Positions 35,521 to 47,504 of a DNA stretch of 64,000 bases are shown one piece after another. The DNA comes from Isoetes taiwanensis (lineage: Eukaryota; Streptophyta; Lycopodiopsida; Isoetales; Isoetaceae). Location of the stretch: the NCBI GenBank assembly GCA_021234155.1, contig JAJEKV010000048.1, positions 1-64,000 on the forward strand. Direction: 5' to 3'. The position numbers were made by a program, and so were the translations under genes. Below the pieces are notes generated by a model. The model searched no databases, was not told where the DNA came from, and saw only the letters and a program-made list of their open reading frames with translations. The stretch's first letter is position 1; every line of letters begins with the position of its first letter.

Positions 35521-36429
35521 ACCAGAGTCTGTCAAAGAGACCCAATGAATGACATCTTATCTGATTTTCATCTGATTGCAAAGTGACTATCTCATGTATT
35601 ATATTTTTTGTAATTAATGAGAAATGGAATGCCAGTGTCTACGTTGTGTATGGACGTATTTTGTTTGTGTTGAATCGTTATGGCTATCTTCACGGCTAAA
35701 TATTTTGGTTTCAAAGTATTTTCCTTCTATAAGATTACCATAGCCATATCATGTTTTTGTATATTTGGTTCCTCAGAGAAATTGCCTCGATGATCTGTTA
35801 GAGCAAGTTCACTATTGTTTTACTTGCTTGAGTTACTTATCGACTAGCACAGTGTTGTAGCAAGAAATTTCGCACTTAAAATTTCTATGAGCGAATTCTC
35901 CAATGTAAATCGCAAAATAATATGGTCAACGAGGATATCTACAACCTATTGAGAGAACCAAATTTCTCTAATTAATGAATTCATGCTTCTTATTTACCTC
36001 ATTATCTAAGATGCATGATTTCAAATCAATATGGTTTATATGTCAATCTCTTTCATCCACTGTACATCCTGGCATTTTGGCGAGAGAATGGCCTGTTTGG
36101 TTTGATCCAATTCGTCAAATGAATTCTCCTATTAGAAGGACCTTCCTTTGCTCGAGGACTCTGCCACGTCTTTTGCTAAATGCAGGAAGAGATCTTCCGC
36201 ACTTAAATCATCTATGTATATTGGGCGAAAGCTTAGGTTCTAGAAGGGATGTTGCTGCATTATAACTGTCCACCATGCAATTTCAACCAAATGTATGTTT
36301 ATGCTTGCATTGTGTTGCGATATCCATCAACCTGCATATGTCATGTTTAGAATAGCATGATATATTACAAAATCCTCGTCTGCTGCTTTCCTTTCATTCC
36401 ACATAGTGCAAACCTTTGAGAAACCAAGT
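35521..36429. other. AT-rich spacer
   Basis: No gene supported. Stretches near 35,580-35,640 with TAATTAATGAG and AT-rich words could be the 3' end of the degenerate gene. A 96-codon plus-strand frame at 35,975-36,265 shows no recognisable motif. Confidence 0.4.
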
Positions 36430-36581
36430 ATATTCCATGCACAGTTTGTTTCATGCTCCTAAGTTGTGCCTTTCTCATCCTTCAGGCCATGTAAACACTT
36501 GTTGTTCTCTTTGTTCGGGTCCAATAGACCAATTGGTCTCTGTGGACAATAAAAATACATTCTATTTTATTCTTTTCTATG
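36430..36581 (+). mobile_element. LINE 3' end fragment
   Basis: Contains GGGTCCAATAGACCAATTGG and CTCTGTGGACAATAAAAA, then a TTCTATTTTATTCTTTT tail. This is the same terminal block as at 39,372-39,430 and 41,750-41,809. AGACCAATTGGTCT (36,526-36,539) is a perfect palindrome. No LINE coding sequence is recognisable directly upstream. Confidence 0.6.
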
Positions 36582-36882
36582 TTTGGATAGGTGATTCAAC
36601 CCTATGAGGTGGTTATATTATGTAAATTGATGCCATGTGCTTATGTTTTTATGTGCTTCCACAACTAGAGCGAGATGGGATAATGACACGTTTATACCTC
36701 CTACATCTGATCTTGTGCATCATCAAGAGTTTAATGTCTAATAATGACCTCATGTTAGTGAGCCAGTTGTTGATCTTAGGGAATCTCTCATTCTTAATCG
36801 ATCGGGACATCATATAAGGGTAGAGGAGAGGATGCTTATATATAGCTCTTTTTTTTCTTAATTGCCACATTCCAATTTGGTA

Positions 36883-37437
36883 AGATAGATAGATAGATAA
36901 TTTTAACGTCCTCGAAAACCCAACCAGGTTATGGGACCCAATACAAGAGACGGGGTATAAGCCCGATCACGGTGACGAAAGACAAAGAATATAAACATGA
37001 CCAATACAATAGAAATAATAATAAAGTGTGCAAGCACAGTGAGCTAAAGGTAACCCAACCATGGGTTTTAAGGCCACTGATTTTGGATAATAGCTGTGCC
37101 TCCCCGGTACACTGCCCACTTTCGCTGTAGCCTAGCCTCTCGCACCTTACTCCTGGTGTCGTCTGGTCAGCTGAAGCGGAGAGAGATCCTCCTAAACTGA
37201 GAACTGGGTGTCTTTTAGATGACTTCCATGCTGAAGGACATATAACCTGTCCTGTGGGCTATTGAACTGCACAACGATATGGCGGGGACGGTCTGGCCTC
37301 TGAGCCCCAACCCTGCGCGCTGTTACAATGGGGGGCCTCTGAATATGCATAACATCTGTAAAGAAGTTAGCTGCCTGTTCTGTATCCAAGGCAGGATTTG
37401 CCTCTGGCACACCAACAATGCGCAAATTCAAGCTTCT
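36883..37437 (-). mobile_element. LINE fragment with ORF1 RNA-binding part
   Basis: The minus-strand frame at 37,192-37,431 reads MNLRIVGVPEANPALDTEQA, then ARRVGAQRPDRPRHIVVQF and VLQHGSHLKD. This layout (LRIVGVPE, xRxG, RPRxIVVxF) is typical of the RRM-like part of LINE ORF1 proteins. Beyond a stop it continues through a decayed basic tail to a 3' end with GGGTCCCATAACCTGGTTGG, GACGTTAAAATT and a (TATC)n tail at 36,883-36,900. The end block matches the plus-strand LINEs in this window. ORF2 is missing, so this is an internally deleted or non-autonomous copy. Confidence 0.65.
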
Positions 37438-37593
37438 GTGGGTAAAATGATGTGGACATTGCTAAAGAAATTGTAAATTATACTATTGAGTTTGTTAGTG
37501 TGTTTTGTTATAAATAAACTTTATAAGATGTCTTTGACAAACAATTTACTTCAAGAAAAGTTGGCATGATTAAACTCAAAGTATATAAATATA

Positions 37594-40500
37594 TTAAACG
37601 TTGGCAAAAACACTATAGTTTGTCCAATCTACAACAATGAGTCGAATGGCAGAAATTAATGAATTTATTGACAAAATAGAGAAAAAAATGATGTTAAACC
37701 AATGCCATCCTCTTCGAAAGTTACCGAGCTCTTTTTTTCTTACTGTCAAATACATGTGGTTTGCTAATACAAAGGTTAAGGGAAAAGTGCTAATTGCTCC
37801 TGTTAAGTTTGTAAAATCACCTAAGAAGGGGAGCAACGCAGCAACAAATGTGTTGAACGCTAAGTATGAACCACGTGCCGAGAATCTGATAGCCATGTTA
37901 TATGTAGACCAAGGTCCCTCATTTCTCTTTGCAAATTTTGTATCCCAAAACTCATACATTGGGCTTGCAAATACCTGAAAACATATCAAAAAACAATAAA
38001 ATAAATAAATAAATGCTCAGAATATTTAAAAGCAAGAAAAGACTCTACCATTCCACTTTGTCCCCAGAAAATAATGCATGCATTCGTAAAAAATTCTATT
38101 CTATTCTAGAGAGCATAAAATCATGTCTTATTAAAGCCTTTTGTAATGTGATATAGCTCTATAAAGTTAAAAATCTAAGACCTAGCATGAGTGTCTATTT
38201 GCTATATAGACATGTAACTATTTCTCAATATGAATAGCATCTTTATCTGTGGTATGATTTTGGTCATCTTTTGTCATGGGAGGCTTTTCAGACGAGATTC
38301 CAGATTGTTTGTTTGGTTCCACGTATATGCTGCTTGTGCTTACACATCTAGATGAGATATGTACATTGTGCAATTTTTACTCTTGATTAATAATTTTTTC
38401 GTACTTGTACCAACAATGATAGACAAGATATTTATGATAGATGTCAAATATCTGTGCATGCCCTTTCTACTTAGAACAATCCATTTGGCTATCTTTTCTC
38501 TTATCTATGGAGCACTCTCGTGCTTGTTGAGTTTCTTTTCATCAAAGAGGAATCATATGTTGCCATATAGAGACACGATATGGGAACCCATGACAACTAC
38601 AAATACATGTAAGAACTTGAAGCAAGTGTTGGACTGCCACACCCAACCTTCCTATAAGAAACGTGTTATCTTTCTCTTTGAATAAGAAGTAGCACAGAAA
38701 AGATGCGCTATATATTGGTGCAGATGTTCAAGTGTGTTGAGATGGGATATGCAAAGGCAATATAATTGTCCATGGGGCAAATCCTATTCACTTGTAGTGC
38801 CATTAGAAAGCATTTTTTCTAGCAAAGTTTTGAGATAGTAGGAGAATGTAAAGACTATGCACACTATCAGCAGCAAGTCAATCCTAGGCTCACAAGAGGC
38901 CCACACCAGTACTTGTACACCCAGCTACCCATGAAGAAACGCAGGCTTATAGCTTCCATTCGCACGGGGGCACATCGCCTCCGCATTGAAACAGGGCGTT
39001 GGGCTCGTGAAGCACGAGAGCAAAGGCTTTGCCAGTGTTGCCACCAGGGCGCGATTGAGGATGAATGTCATGCCCTCCAGACCTGCCCAGCATTTGCCCA
39101 TATCCGAGAGCAATATGTTCGATTACTAGTGCCTGGCCAGCCGTTGCATCAGTTATTGACTACGGCGTCAGTGGGTTTGTTGGGGTCATACCTCCAGGAG
39201 GTTATGGATGCACGGACTCGTTTGTGTCCTACGGGACGGTATTGAACTGTCCTATGCAATTGTACAGTATGCCAGCAGGCTTATTACTGCTAAGGTTTTT
39301 CCCTCGAAAACCCTTCGGGGCGGGGGTTTTTTAATCCTGTCAGTAATATGCTTGCTGCTCTCTTTTTGTTTGGGTCCCATAGGCCAATTGGTCTCCGTGG
39401 ACGCTAAAAATCCTATTCTATTCTATTCTATTATCAAAGAGATCCATCCTTCAAATGGAGACCAAAAACATATTTGCTATCTGCCCGCTGGAGCATCTAT
39501 TGCCATGTTTGGGTTCGAGATCTCCAAGGGTTTCTGATATTCGTCCCAATCTGGGATAAGTAAAAAAGAGTAGATCATACGTGCTTGGTACTTGAACCAA
39601 CAATCTACCTTGACGAGGAAAATGCTTCTCTTGCAGACATCATCTTTTCCTTACGGTTTATCATAGCATGCTTGGGACAAGTATAAAAGAGTAGATCATA
39701 GATGCTTAGTAATTGAACCAACAATCTACCTTGACGAAGAAGATGTCGGCTCTCTTGCAGACGTCATTTTTTCCTTGTTCCCCCTTGTTCGGTTTAGTGG
39801 CTAGTCCATTGGGTTAGCAATTAAAAGATCTTGTGTTCAAGTCTCTGGGGGTCCATCATATAATAGAACATGTGTTGGATAAGTATGAAAGAGTATATCA
39901 TACATGCTTAGTACTTGAACCGACAATGATAGAGATATTTATAATCTCACTAAGTATTTTGGCATGCCCCATCCAGTCAGAGCAGTCCATTTGGTTGTAT
40001 TTTCTCTTATCTATTGAGCACTCTCTTGTTTGTTGAGTATCTTTGCTTCAAAGAATCAACTTTTGCTTTATCGAGGCAAGGTATGGGGACCTATGATAAC
40101 TACGAATATATGTAACAATTTGAAGCAAGTGATGGGACTTCCACTCCCAATCTTCCTAGAAGGGATGTGTTACCTTTCTCTTTTGCAAAATGCCATATAT
40201 AGGCTCTATGACAGAATATATGCCACTTTGCCTGCGTCCGATCACCAAGTGAGTAGCACCGTAGGTGTTAAACAGGGATGTCCGTTATCTCCAACCTTTT
40301 TGGACTCTATATTGACAAGTTGGAGACCTAGATGCAAGCACAGAGAGGTGGTGGCCCACAGTTGCCAGAGGCATATACAATAAAACAGTTGCTCTATGCA
40401 GACGATGTGGGCTTATTGTCCCATACATCTAGGAGTATGCAGGAACATTTGGACGCTCTCAGTGGATTCTTTGACATAGCAGGAATGACCGTGAACCAGC

Positions 40501-43500
40501 AAAAAACCAAGCTGCTAGCAATCATGTCCGTGCAGCATGATATCCCAGACTTCTATTACAAAGGACAAAGGATGGATGTTGTAAGGACCTTTAAGTATCT
40601 GGGAATCGATTTTTCTGCTAACATGCTATGGGATGACTGTGTAGAAAGAAGGGTCAGTGCGGGATGGAAAGCCCACGTATGCAATGCGTGAGAATAGCTA
40701 TTCTGAGAATAGATCTCTGCGATTGGACACATAAAGCACACCTGCTCATTGAGCATTAGTTGAACCAAAGATTCTTTGTATGGGGTAGAGGTCTGGGGTC
40801 CAGCGATTAGCAAGAACACCTGGGATAAGCTAGAGAGGGTACAGAAGGCCTTCTTGACATACAGCCTAGGCGTCAGGGACACGGTGCCTTATCCGATTTT
40901 GCTATATGAGACGAGTTTTTGGCCCCCGCAAAGATTACGCTATCGCGCAGCACCTTTATGTATTTCCATAAGGTTGACAGAATGGATGCACAACGTCTCC
41001 CTCCCCGGGCTCTGTTATTGACACAAGGGCCACAACGACTGAAGAGAGTATGGCAGGAGCATTGTAAGGGGTGGTTCGCAAGATGGTCCATAGACTATCA
41101 ACAAATTATGGCTATGCCGGATATCGGGGAACAGGAGCTGCATTTGAATGAGCTCTTTGCTGCCTCTCTATGGGATGTGCTCACTTTTGCGAAGTCCAAA
41201 ACAGAGCACTACCACACGCAGGTTAATCTGTCGCTGGAACATGGCCCACACCGATATTTGAAGGCACACATCTCTACCAAGAAACGGAGAGCCATAGCTG
41301 CAATGACGATAGGGTCTCACCATCTCAGAATTGAGACAGGCCGTTGGGGTACGGATGGAGGGCAGAGAATCCCCCGGCATGAGAGACTATGCCAGTGTTG
41401 CCACATGCAGATAGTAGAAGATGAACACCATGCTCTACAGGAGTGTCCGGCATATTTAACACATCCGAGCAGCTCATGCCGATCTCAGATGCTCTGAGAT
41501 AGCAATTCATCAATTGCTGGCCTCGCCAATGGTTGCATGTCTTGCGTCCTACATTCTGCAAGTCTCCACCGTCAGAGAGTCCCTCACACCACAGGGAATT
41601 TGAGCGCCCATATAGGGAATTTGAACACCTACTACAAGGGTTTTTTCTCCCATATGGGGTGTTTTTTCGTCCCAGTGGTAGAGACAGATTGTATAGAGCT
41701 TTTGTGGTTTTCTTTTGTGTTTGGATACTATCTGATATATTGTATTGTGACCGTCTCATAGGCCAATTGGCCTCCGTGGACGTTAAAATATACTTCCTTC
41801 CTTCTTTTGATAACTACCACAAAAAGGTGCATCATATATTGTCAAAGGATGTTCAAGTGTGTTGAGATGGAATATTGGCAAATCCTACTCGCTTGTAGTA
41901 GCATGAGAACATGTTTTTTCTAACAAAAATTTGAGATGATCAGAGAATGTAGAATGTAGAACCATACTTTCAATGGAGCATTTTATCAAAAGAGAACCAT
42001 ACATGTTTCGGGATAATGGAATCGTTAAGTTCCAAGAACAAAACATATTTGGGCTATCAACCCTAGAGCATCTATTGTCATGTTACCAGGATAATAGAAT
42101 ACGTTAAGTTCCAAGAACAAATGATCATATTTGGGCTAGGGTCACTATTTCTAGAAGGATCTAAAGTCAATGCACTTCAACACTCCCTCCTATCCTTGAC
42201 AGGCTCCTAGAATTCACTCCAACTCTTCTTCCTATTTTTAATAAGGTCCTAGAGTTCGTAAGATTCTATTTTCTTCCATATTAAAAAGCAAAGTTCAATT
42301 CTACCTTATGTTCTAGACCTATATAAATCTAGGAACTTTGCAAGTTTGAGCTTCCTTCTTGACAAACTGACAGAAATTACAAACAAAACAAAGGAAACAA
42401 AATAAACTCGATTTGCTACTCTCTTCTTAACTTAGTACTTGCAAGAATACTTACATGCAAGGAAATCACAGTTTGTAGAAGAACTGCAACGTTCGCTATA
42501 AGTATGACAACTTTGGGGCCAGTTGTATCATTCGGTAGATATGCCGATACTCTCGACCCATATGCCCAATATCCAGCAAATGTCACGACATATAGAATTG
42601 TGGATCCAAAGCTGAACTGTAAATATAATGCCTTCTTCATATTTTTTATGACAGGATCCTTGATGGTTGCCTATAAGTACAATGAAGTATTTTTTTCAAT
42701 TCTCTCATGTATACCAAAATAGATTTAACTTTTATCCTTCCATTCCCCTTGACATACTCTAAACTCACCTTTAAGTGATACCTTTAATAAACATGTAAGA
42801 ACGTTTAAACAAGTATATTAGTTGCCAAATCTATAAATGTTGAATGACTTCTTAACAAGTATATTAGTTGCCAAATCTATAAATGTTGAATGACTTCTTA
42901 ACAATGCGCAACCAATCTATAGAAAGCCTGGAGATAAATTTAATCGCTATATATATGAGATGTATTCTATAAACAAAAATGCCAATGTAATGCATTATTC
43001 AACTTTTCTAAAGAAAGTTCAATTTTGAGATCTCAATAACAAGAATGCGTTAGAATTTAGGATTTTTTGATTTAAATAAAGAGTTTTTACCTGAATTTCT
43101 GGAAGTATGCCAGTATTGTAGCTAAAAGCAATATTTGCAATAGCGCCAATGATATTAAACACTTCCGTTGTAGTTGTGCCATGAATACTATAGTTTCTTG
43201 GTGGCTTTCTTATTCCTGTAGATCAACATTATGTCGCCATATTCTTATTACATGTTATCCCAAACAACAGTTTATATGCTTGGAATTAAGTTCGTATTGC
43301 TTACCATCTTTAAGTGACAATACAAACACAATGCCAATGTAAATAACTGTCAACAATGTAGAGACTCCAAGCCATATGCGCATGGCAGACAATGTTGGGA
43401 TAAAGAAAGCAAATAAGAAGCATAATCCTCCTATAATTATAATCCAATGAGCCAACTTCACATTGTCACTATAGTTGTATAGAGAATATGCTCCCTAGAA

Positions 43501-44219
43501 TGCCAGGTTGTAAAATGAGAACTTCCAAAGGTAGAAAAACACGAAGAACAGAAAGGCACCTTTGCAGCTTGTCCGGCTAAGATAATAAATCCAGTGTTAA
43601 TTGTAAACAGATTCGAATATTGAAGGATCCATGTTGTTATGTACATGTTGGGTCCTGAAGGGTAGCCAAGCATGGGTTATAACAAGCTAAAGATGGGTAT
43701 TCCATAGTCTTATCTAAAGCGAGAAAAAATGATAAATAGTAGGCTAGTACAAATAATAATTTAATTAAATATAAAGATATAATCTTAAAATTACCATAGA
43801 CATGGCCAGCAAGGTCTCGGTATCGAATATGTCGAATGCCACCAACGAAATGCAAACTGGCAATTAAGGTACTAGCATATAGAGACAATAATCCGCCTAG
43901 TAGGAATAAAGAAGCACCAGCAAACCAGCCCAGATTAGCCATAATAAGCTTTGGATAGCCCAAAACGAAGGCGCTGTTAAGGCTGGTGATAAGGATAAGG
44001 GCCACTTGCAACCACGGATCTGCAAAAAAAAAGTACCACATTTAGTCTGTTCTGCTTCATAGCTGAAAACTGCAACTCTGATACTCTGTTACCTTGGCCA
44101 ATATCATGCGCAGATTGGGAGATCTCTTTCCCAAAACACTCCTCCCCTTTGATTCCCATATCAGTAGCATCAACCATTTCTACGTTTGCAGCAGAATGAT
44201 CACCCATCTGCGCTTCCAT
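37594..44219 (-). CDS. Proline transporter-like amino acid permease (AAAP family), 7 exons
   Basis: Exons on the minus strand: 44,093-44,219; 43,795-44,019; 43,560-43,654; 43,305-43,494; 43,091-43,215; 42,455-42,670; 37,594-37,974. They sum to 1,359 bases, 452 residues plus stop, every junction GT-AG and in phase. An in-frame stop 27 bases upstream supports the ATG at 44,219. The N-terminal 40 residues are hydrophilic and acidic; about ten membrane segments follow. Marker stretches are [20 protein letters not shown] (about 56-75), [42 protein letters not shown] and [14 protein letters not shown]. These match plant ProT carriers, plasma-membrane proton symporters for proline, GABA or glycine betaine; substrate is inferred from family. 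The last intron (37,975-42,454, 4.5 kb) holds two LINEs. Other introns are 65-420 bases. The gene looks intact. Confidence 0.93.
38400..38852 (+). repeat. Dispersed repeat R, copy 1, left part
   Basis: Aligns with 39,895-40,184 and, for its right end, with 41,840-41,960. It starts at GTACTTGTACCAACAATGAT and includes ATCCATTTGGCTATCTTTTC and GAACTTGAAGCAAGTG. It is interrupted at about 38,853 by LINE-B and resumes at 39,436. No coding potential recognised. Confidence 0.65.
38853..39435 (+). mobile_element. LINE-B, 5'-truncated, C-terminal zinc-finger end
   Basis: The frame at 38,913-39,245 encodes [19 protein letters not shown] and the cysteine-histidine motif [20 protein letters not shown], the zinc-binding end of LINE ORF2 proteins. 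It then ends with a stop, and GGGTCCCATAGGCCAATTGG, TCTCCGTGGACGCTAAAAA and a (TTCTA)n tail follow at 39,410-39,433. Inserted into repeat R in the last intron of the transporter gene, in opposite orientation to the gene. The protein part is open to its natural stop, so it is probably not very old. Confidence 0.8.
39436..39510 (+). repeat. Repeat R, copy 1, right part
   Basis: ATCAAAGAGATCCATCC and ACATATTTGCTATCTG, GAGCATCTATTGCCATGTT correspond to 41,988-42,090 of copy 2. Confidence 0.5.
39551..39930 (+). repeat. Threefold repeat of the GATAAGTA-AGAGTA unit
   Basis: GGATAAGTAAAAAAGAGTAG with TGCTTGGTACTTGAACC stands at about 39,551; diverged repeats follow at about 39,673 and 39,875. The last leads directly into repeat R copy 2. 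The spacing of about 120 and 200 suggests one unit gained the tRNA-like block at 39,790-39,850. Confidence 0.55.
39798..39843 (+). mobile_element. tRNA-like SINE head (tentative)
   Basis: TGGCTAGTCCATTGGGTTAG resembles a pol III A box region, and GTTCAAGTC (39,835-39,843) fits the B box pattern GWTCRANNC. The spacing is about that of a tRNA. No clear 3' end or target duplication was found. Confidence 0.3.
39895..40184 (+). repeat. Repeat R, copy 2, left part
   Basis: Second copy of repeat R. It runs up to TTACCTTTCTCTTTT at about 40,184, where LINE-C starts. The uninterrupted order in copy 1 (CTTTCTCTTTGAATAAG at 38,673) shows that LINE-C is an insertion. It resumes at 41,810. Confidence 0.65.
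40185..41809 (+). mobile_element. LINE-C, 5'-truncated ORF2 (RT to zinc finger)
   Basis: It begins inside the reverse transcriptase at [19 protein letters not shown]. It continues through [12 protein letters not shown], loses frame near 40,300, resumes at 40,332 with [20 protein letters not shown] (catalytic YADD), and is stopped near 40,691. The thumb/connection region follows ([20 protein letters not shown]), then [20 protein letters not shown] and the zinc motif [20 protein letters not shown] (about 41,390-41,445). The 3' end has CATAGGCCAATTGGCCTCCG and GTTAAAATATACTTCC. Flanks CTTTCTCTTTT and CTTCCTTCTTTT may be an imperfect target duplication. Same family as LINE-B, but with more breaks, so probably older. 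Confidence 0.85.
41810..42130 (+). repeat. Repeat R, copy 2, right part
   Basis: GATGTTCAAGTGTGTTGAGATGG at about 41,848 matches 38,725; the match carries on to about 42,090. A second diverged echo of GTTCCAAGAACAAA at 42,030 and 42,108 suggests a short internal duplication. Confidence 0.55.
42811..42902. repeat. 46-bp perfect tandem duplication
   Basis: AAGTATATTAGTTGCCAAAT at 42,811 repeats at 42,857 without a difference. It is within the transporter intron between exons 5 and 6. Confidence 0.85.
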
Positions 44220-44621
44220 TTCCAGCAAAACACTGCTGGTTTTCTATGCAGTCGAACACGCTGCTCCTTTGGATTTGGTCCGCTCGTATTTCTTTTGCAC
44301 AGAATATTACTGATAATCCAAGTGCAACACTTCCATGCCCCTTTTTCTCGTGCCTTTAGATTATTTTGCACCGGATAGTCTGTCGCTATAATTGGTGGGA
44401 CACGTCTCTATATTGGTGCCCATGTAATGGCTCTTTTTGTCTTGGTATGCACCATCTTTTAAGTACTTGGCTCGTGTACTTTGGTTTTAGCATTCTAGCA
44501 TCAACATCTGGTTGACAATGTTCGTGTGTTGTCACTTCATACGACCAAACACTTGGCCACATAGACTAGGTTACTTGTCTTCCATCATCAAAGCTCAATC
44601 ATCTCACATCTCTTTGAATTG

Positions 44622-44690
44622 AATTGAATTGAATTGAATTGAATGGTTCTATTATCCACGGAGATCAATCAGCCTATGGGAGCCAATAAA
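44622..44690 (-). mobile_element. LINE 3' end fragment, (ATTCA)n tail
   Basis: On the minus strand: GGCTCCCATAGGCTGATTG, ATCTCCGTGGATAATAGAA, then (ATTCA)n ending at about 44,622. Same terminal block as the other LINE ends. Located about 400 bases upstream of the transporter start codon, so it could affect that promoter. Confidence 0.65.
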
Positions 44691-47000
44691 GGAGCGCATC
44701 AGACTTATTACTGTCTAGATTAAAAGACTAAAACCACTTATTTTCCTCATAAAGAATCGTAACAAAGAAACAAAAAAGGACTCAAAAAATATTTTTGTTG
44801 ACATATAATAGACACACGTATTTATATTAAAATAACGAGTTATAAAGATAAAATACTTAAAGATACATTAATGGGCCACTTTCCCGATAACTTGCAATAT
44901 GGGTGTCAGAGACTGGCCTCGTCGAATTTTGCTTTGAGAGCTTTCCAAAGAGTAGTGGCTTGCCATCACTTCATTGTGGTGGGACATCGGGTTCCCGAGG
45001 ATTCCCCTTTGATTGGCATTTAACCCACGAGAGTTCAGTAGAAAGAAGTTTTTTTTTACCATGTGCATATGTATACTTAAGGGTGTTTTAAGCACTGATC
45101 TAGTGCAGGCTTCCTTCTGAAAATGTGTATACAAGGGTCTCTTGTCACCCTCCAAACGCAGATGCCATACCCCACATTTGAAAATTATCATCAAGAATTT
45201 TCAAATAATCTTGAGGAATTAACCCCTTTTTGCATATTCCTAATTTATGACTGCGGCATATGTATAAGACATCTTTTTAGGCTCCACGTATATGTAGGAC
45301 ATGTTTTTAAAAATAACATATTTCTATTATTTTAACATAAGATGTGTCCTATTGACATAAGATATGTCTTATATCCACAGTTTCTCTGTGTGCAAATTGG
45401 GCCCTACCAATCTACTAGATCATACCATTTTCAAGTATTCTTGGAATAAAAAGAAAAACATCACATTACCAGAGATTCGAAAAGAGTACAAATTGTAGAA
45501 CTAATCTTGACTTAATGTGATTGCAAATCTGAGAGGACTTGAAAAATTGCAGATATTCCCTACCTTGATGCCAAATAATGTGGGTTTGCCTTCTAATTCG
45601 AATGACATAACTAAACGCTCCAGTTCTAGCACAATGCAGTTCGACTTTTATTTCTCCTCATTTGCGATATCCCCTCTTTTGTGGCAACGATCAGCTATGA
45701 TTGGCGGGTTTTGCAAATTAGACATTGTTGTGGAAAAAGGAAAATCTTCATAAAATCTTAAAGAACATGATAGAATCTCCATGGAATCCCAAGAGAAAAT
45801 TTGAGTTCATTTTAGGAAGTCCCTTAAAGAATCGTCAGAGTCTGATATATTCTCCATAGAATCTCAAGGGAATACTCGAGTGCATCTTAGAGAATCCCTA
45901 GAAATCTAATAGAATCTCAATAGACTTTAAAGAACTTTGAGCATTGGGAAGATGCAGACATCATTGCAACTTCGCATAAAGTGGCTTGCCACTGCACTTC
46001 TAAATTTTGGCAAATCCTCCATATTTTAAATTAACATTTGGCTTCCGAGCAAGCCTGACGTTCATATCATCCTGACACGCATAAATTCGTTGATAAATTT
46101 CTTGTAAGAAATAAGTATTAGATTGTTGTAATCATCTTTATCCTTGGGCATTTCTCGATTGCTATATTCACAATGTAGCATCCAACTGCAATCTACCATG
46201 AACTTGCTAATGACCAAGATGCTTGCTAACACTTTTTGGAATAGAATCCGACAAGATGAACTAAACTACCCTATTAACGAATTTGCGCTATGGAATATTG
46301 TTTCTCCCCCTCTCCCTTTCATAGTAGTCTTCTCTTATGGGTTCACTCTATTGTTTCTCTTTTATGCTTCTTCTATTCTATTCTATTCTATTCTATTCTA
46401 GCTACAGATTTTCTACTTGCTTTTCCTTCATATGCTTGTCTAGGTGGCTTTTTTGGCTTTCATATCTTCATTTATAGTTTATTCGGGTGCTCTTGTCTTG
46501 CCTATTGCATTTGCTTTGTCCGTTTAGTTTGTTGTTGTCTTTTCACAGGGAGAAAAAACTACATGGTTTTCCCTCTCTAGAAAAAAATAGACATTATTAT
46601 TAATGGTCTTTGTTTACCAAGGTCTGACCCCTTTTACCTTCGCCACATTGTTGTTATTGTCTCTAAGGATTTCGTCCTCTCCTTCCATTCTAATTTCCTC
46701 CTTCTTCTTCCTAGCCTAGATCCTTTAGGAACCATTTGTTTTTGGGGCATAGGGTGTAAGTCAAAGTTGCGTTGAGGCATAGGGTTCTTTTCCTGATCCC
46801 TGAATTTAGCCCTTGAAACCTTTTTTTAGGAGGTTGCACCTTCATCTCGATCTCTTTTGTATTTATGTCACCGATCTATTTTTTATTTTATGTCACTTGG
46901 AGTTGGTGGTGGTTGAAATTATCTTTCGCAATTGGGGAAGGAGTCAGATATTACATAAGATTTGATATGATTTTTGGGAAGTATTTGTATGGTAAATAGT
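44691..47000. other. Gene-free AT-rich spacer
   Basis: No gene supported. From 45,765 to 45,945 there are three or four degenerate copies of an AGAATCTCxATxGAATCxC-type unit of about 65-70 bases. A (TTCTA)n run lies at 46,372-46,401 and resembles LINE tails, but the terminal hairpin block is absent. Short frames here show no motifs. Confidence 0.4.
46372..46401 (+). repeat. (TTCTA)n microsatellite
   Basis: Six near-perfect TTCTA units. The same pentamer forms the tail of LINE-B at 39,412-39,433, so this may mark a strongly truncated insertion. Confidence 0.75.
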
Positions 47001-47504
47001 ATAATGCTGACGTCAGTAATTGGATTCTATTGTTTACATGGTTGAGGTTCTTGGGAAGTTTTTTTTTTTGAAGATTTTGTTTGTGCAGGGGAGGCGGCGG
47101 CGTGTGGAGGCAATGTTGCCCACTGCCATAGGGCTAGAGGGAGATGGCAGAAGCAGATTTGCGCCTCCGTCTCGGTCTTGCTTTGCTGTCTTCAAGAAAG
47201 ATAAATACCTTCAGCAATTTCATGGAGTTATTTGGTGCTGCTTTTTTTTCCTTGATCAATAGAGCACCTTGTTTTGGTGGGGGTTACTTCCATGGCTTCA
47301 TCCATTGCATGAGAAGTATATAAGGTCATTCATTCCATGGCATCTATCAACTGGGTTTGTGCTTTTGTCCAAATCCCCCCCTTTCTTGGAGGGCTACAAA
47401 GCTTGTAATTAGACATTATATCTGATTCAGAAGTGGAAATGAGCAGTTAGTTTTGTGCTCTGTATTTTTGAAGCGCTTTTTGTTCTTTTAAACAAGCTCT
47501 AGAA

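Noticed and set aside
37637-37978. 113-codon plus-strand frame
   Set aside because: Antisense shadow of the last transporter exon.
40556-41759. Minus-strand frames of 70-144 codons
   Set aside because: They lie opposite the LINE-C coding strand and show no motif of their own.
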